DNA of 64,000 nt from Vespula vulgaris (lineage: Eukaryota > Arthropoda > Insecta > Hymenoptera > Vespidae): positions 495,001 through 559,000 of the forward strand of contig NC_066589.1 in NCBI RefSeq assembly GCF_905475345.1, read 5' to 3'. Both the position numbers and the translations under genes were made by a program. Of this stretch, positions 62,068 through 64,000 are shown piece after piece (the stretch's first letter is position 1; each line of letters starts with the position of its first letter). A model generated the notes under the pieces. The model had not been told where the DNA came from. It worked only from the letters and a program-made list of their open reading frames with translations, and searched no databases.

Positions 62068-63740
62068 TGAAAAGAGGGAGAACAATATGTAAGTAAAACG
62101 GGAGGAAGGCACGTGGCATCATCGTCGATCTTCGGCAGTCTTCTCAGCAAACACTTACTCTCATATTGAGTGGTTGGTAGCAATGTTGATATCGATCGTG
62201 TCCAAATCCATATCGTTGGATCATCCTCCTGAGCTACGAAATAAAATTACCACCTCACCGGAGTTGTGTCGGGCTGACGCATTATATTAATGCAGTCGCG
62301 TTTTTCTACTGTCTTGGCTCTTCGCAATTCTGGTATCTACTAGCCGTAACCAAATACTGTTAGGTCGTTCGCACGAAAATTGTACATTTGTCCTGAGGAC
62401 GGCATTAAAACCTAATACTAAATCTGATATACATATACACATACATATATATATATATATATAGATTAGTGTGTGTATATATATATATATGTCTCTTAGG
62501 CCCCTTCTTAATATACCAACAAAATCTCTGGTATATTCGATGGCTGCTGCTTGTCCTCGAGACGAATATACCGCTTTAATATGAACCACCTACTAAACTG
62601 GTATTTGCCGTCATCTGGCTTTCTGCGAGGGACAGTTTTTTATCGAAAACTTATTTAAGAATATCTAAGAAAAGTAAAAAAAAAAAACTCTATTGTATTT
62701 AAATAGTGTAAAATGGACATTTGTGGGCGTTAATTTTTTTTTTTTTTTTACATTTGAAATCAAATTTAAGTTTATAGTTCGACGAATGTCTCTCACCTAG
62801 TGCGTGTGATTGAGTTTTTCTTTTCAACGTGTAATAGCAGTGTCTTCGCAGGAGCGCGAGGCTCGCAGAGAAAATTAAGTGGTGCATGAGAACGTGTGCA
62901 TAAAAGAGAAACAAAAAACGAAATGAAATGAAACGAAACGTAACTGAGGCAAAAAAAACACAGAAATTAAAACAAAGAAAAATCAATAATGATACAAATC
63001 GTACGGACATCTCTCGACATTCGGACGTATATATTAGAGAAATTCGTAAATAAATATAACAAAAAAAAAATTAATAAAAACAAAAAAAAATAAAACCCCA
63101 CCGCTTCGTGCTCCTGTTCAATAAAGAGACAGGCATATTAAGGTTATGTAAATGCAATGTTCGCGCCAGGTAGTATGGATGAGTAATGTGTGACTTAAAC
63201 ATTGCATAATAATTATACATAGTATGTATAAAGTTATGAAATAAGAAACATTTTATTATTAACGATAATATTATCTAACGTAATGTAACGTAACGTAATG
63301 CGGGGAGGTTGTTACTCTTTAGACTTGGGCATAGCGAGTAGGGAGAGCATTTATATATCCGATCCCCGAAGCTCACAAAGGCTGCTCTGCTGCTGATGCT
63401 GCTGCTACTGCGCTCCATCGTTGTTCCATTTCTGTTGGATGTAATCTATTCTATTCTATTCTTATGGAAACACGTAAAAAAAAAGAAAAAAAAAATATGA
63501 AAGAAAAAGAAAAAAAAAAGACAAAAATTCAATTCTATATTTATATTATTTCTTCTCGCAGTTACTTTTGAAATAGAGGGAATATAACGTGTAGTAGGCA
63601 AATCTATGAAATCTTAAAAGGTATTTTATTATCGCTAAGACGACGTGTATTCGATAGCATAGAAGATCCGATAACTCTCCCTATTCCAGTGTTCTCTCTC
63701 ATTCTGTATCTTTCTCTCTCTCTCTCTCTCTGTCTCTCTT

Positions 63741-63773
<33 letters not shown>

Positions 63774-64000
63774 CTCTCTCTGTCTCTCTCTCTATTTGAA
63801 CGTATTCAATTGTATTTTTATGTACTGTGGTTTTACTTCGATTTCATTGTCGTGGGCTACTCATAGCAGTGATTCTCGTTGACTGTCGCAGAGAACAAGT
63901 GATGGGGTATTCCTAGTGATTCCTTTTCATTCATTACGATCGGTATCTTATAAACGGTGACACATGATTAATATGTAGCCGCAAAAGAAAAGATCTGTTA
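62068..64000. other. 3' UTR of the prothymosin-like gene and downstream DNA
   Basis: 62068 to about 63130 is a probable 3' UTR with A-rich and TA-rich stretches and AATAAA at 63120-63125. Beyond it are a GCTGCT-rich segment (63378-63412), poly-A stretches and a CT/CTTT block (63710-63795). No open frame resembles a gene. Confidence 0.55.

Overview
The window is nuclear DNA of an insect, most likely a hymenopteran. The evidence is GT-AG introns, a Spätzle-family Toll ligand, an insect-type Dlg5, and AT-rich non-coding DNA with very many microsatellites beside CpG-rich promoter-like islands. The order is inferred from overall character; no single sequence proves it. I find seven protein-coding genes, six complete in their coding part and one cut at its 5' side. 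I find no RNA gene, CRISPR array or bacterial-type operon.

Layout. 1-15881: about 16 kb of 5' intron or flank dominated by (CT)n/(GA)n and other simple repeats. 15882-23782 (+): the 3' seven coding exons of a Rap1 GTPase-activating protein; one intron holds an eight-copy, 226-bp tandem repeat. 28596-37157 (+): complete Dlg5, 12 coding exons, 1924 residues (coiled coil, four PDZ, SH3, guanylate kinase). 37158-44687: gene-free, very AT-rich DNA with many (TA)n blocks. 44877-47497 (-): a six-exon Spätzle-type cystine-knot cytokine. 49906-50559 (+): intronless SENP8/NEDP1 deneddylase. 51534-52475 (+): WASHC3 (CCDC53) of the WASH complex, tail-to-tail with RpL36A (eL42) at 52622-53593 (-). 55344-62067 (+): a small, very acidic prothymosin/parathymosin-like nuclear protein with a 6.2-kb first intron that contains CpG-rich blocks and candidate alternative exons.

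These are separate eukaryotic genes and not one pathway. Rap1GAP and Dlg5 both touch cell adhesion and polarity, but their adjacency here may be chance.

The observations most worth a second look are the homogeneous 226-bp array that ends about 45 bp before a Rap1GAP splice acceptor, an 18-nt frame-neutral microexon in Dlg5, candidate alternative or poison exons that would split the bipartite nuclear signal of the prothymosin-like protein, a mucin-like prodomain in the Spätzle protein, and two small degraded transposons with recognisable inverted ends. I did not find a convincing wholly new multi-gene system.
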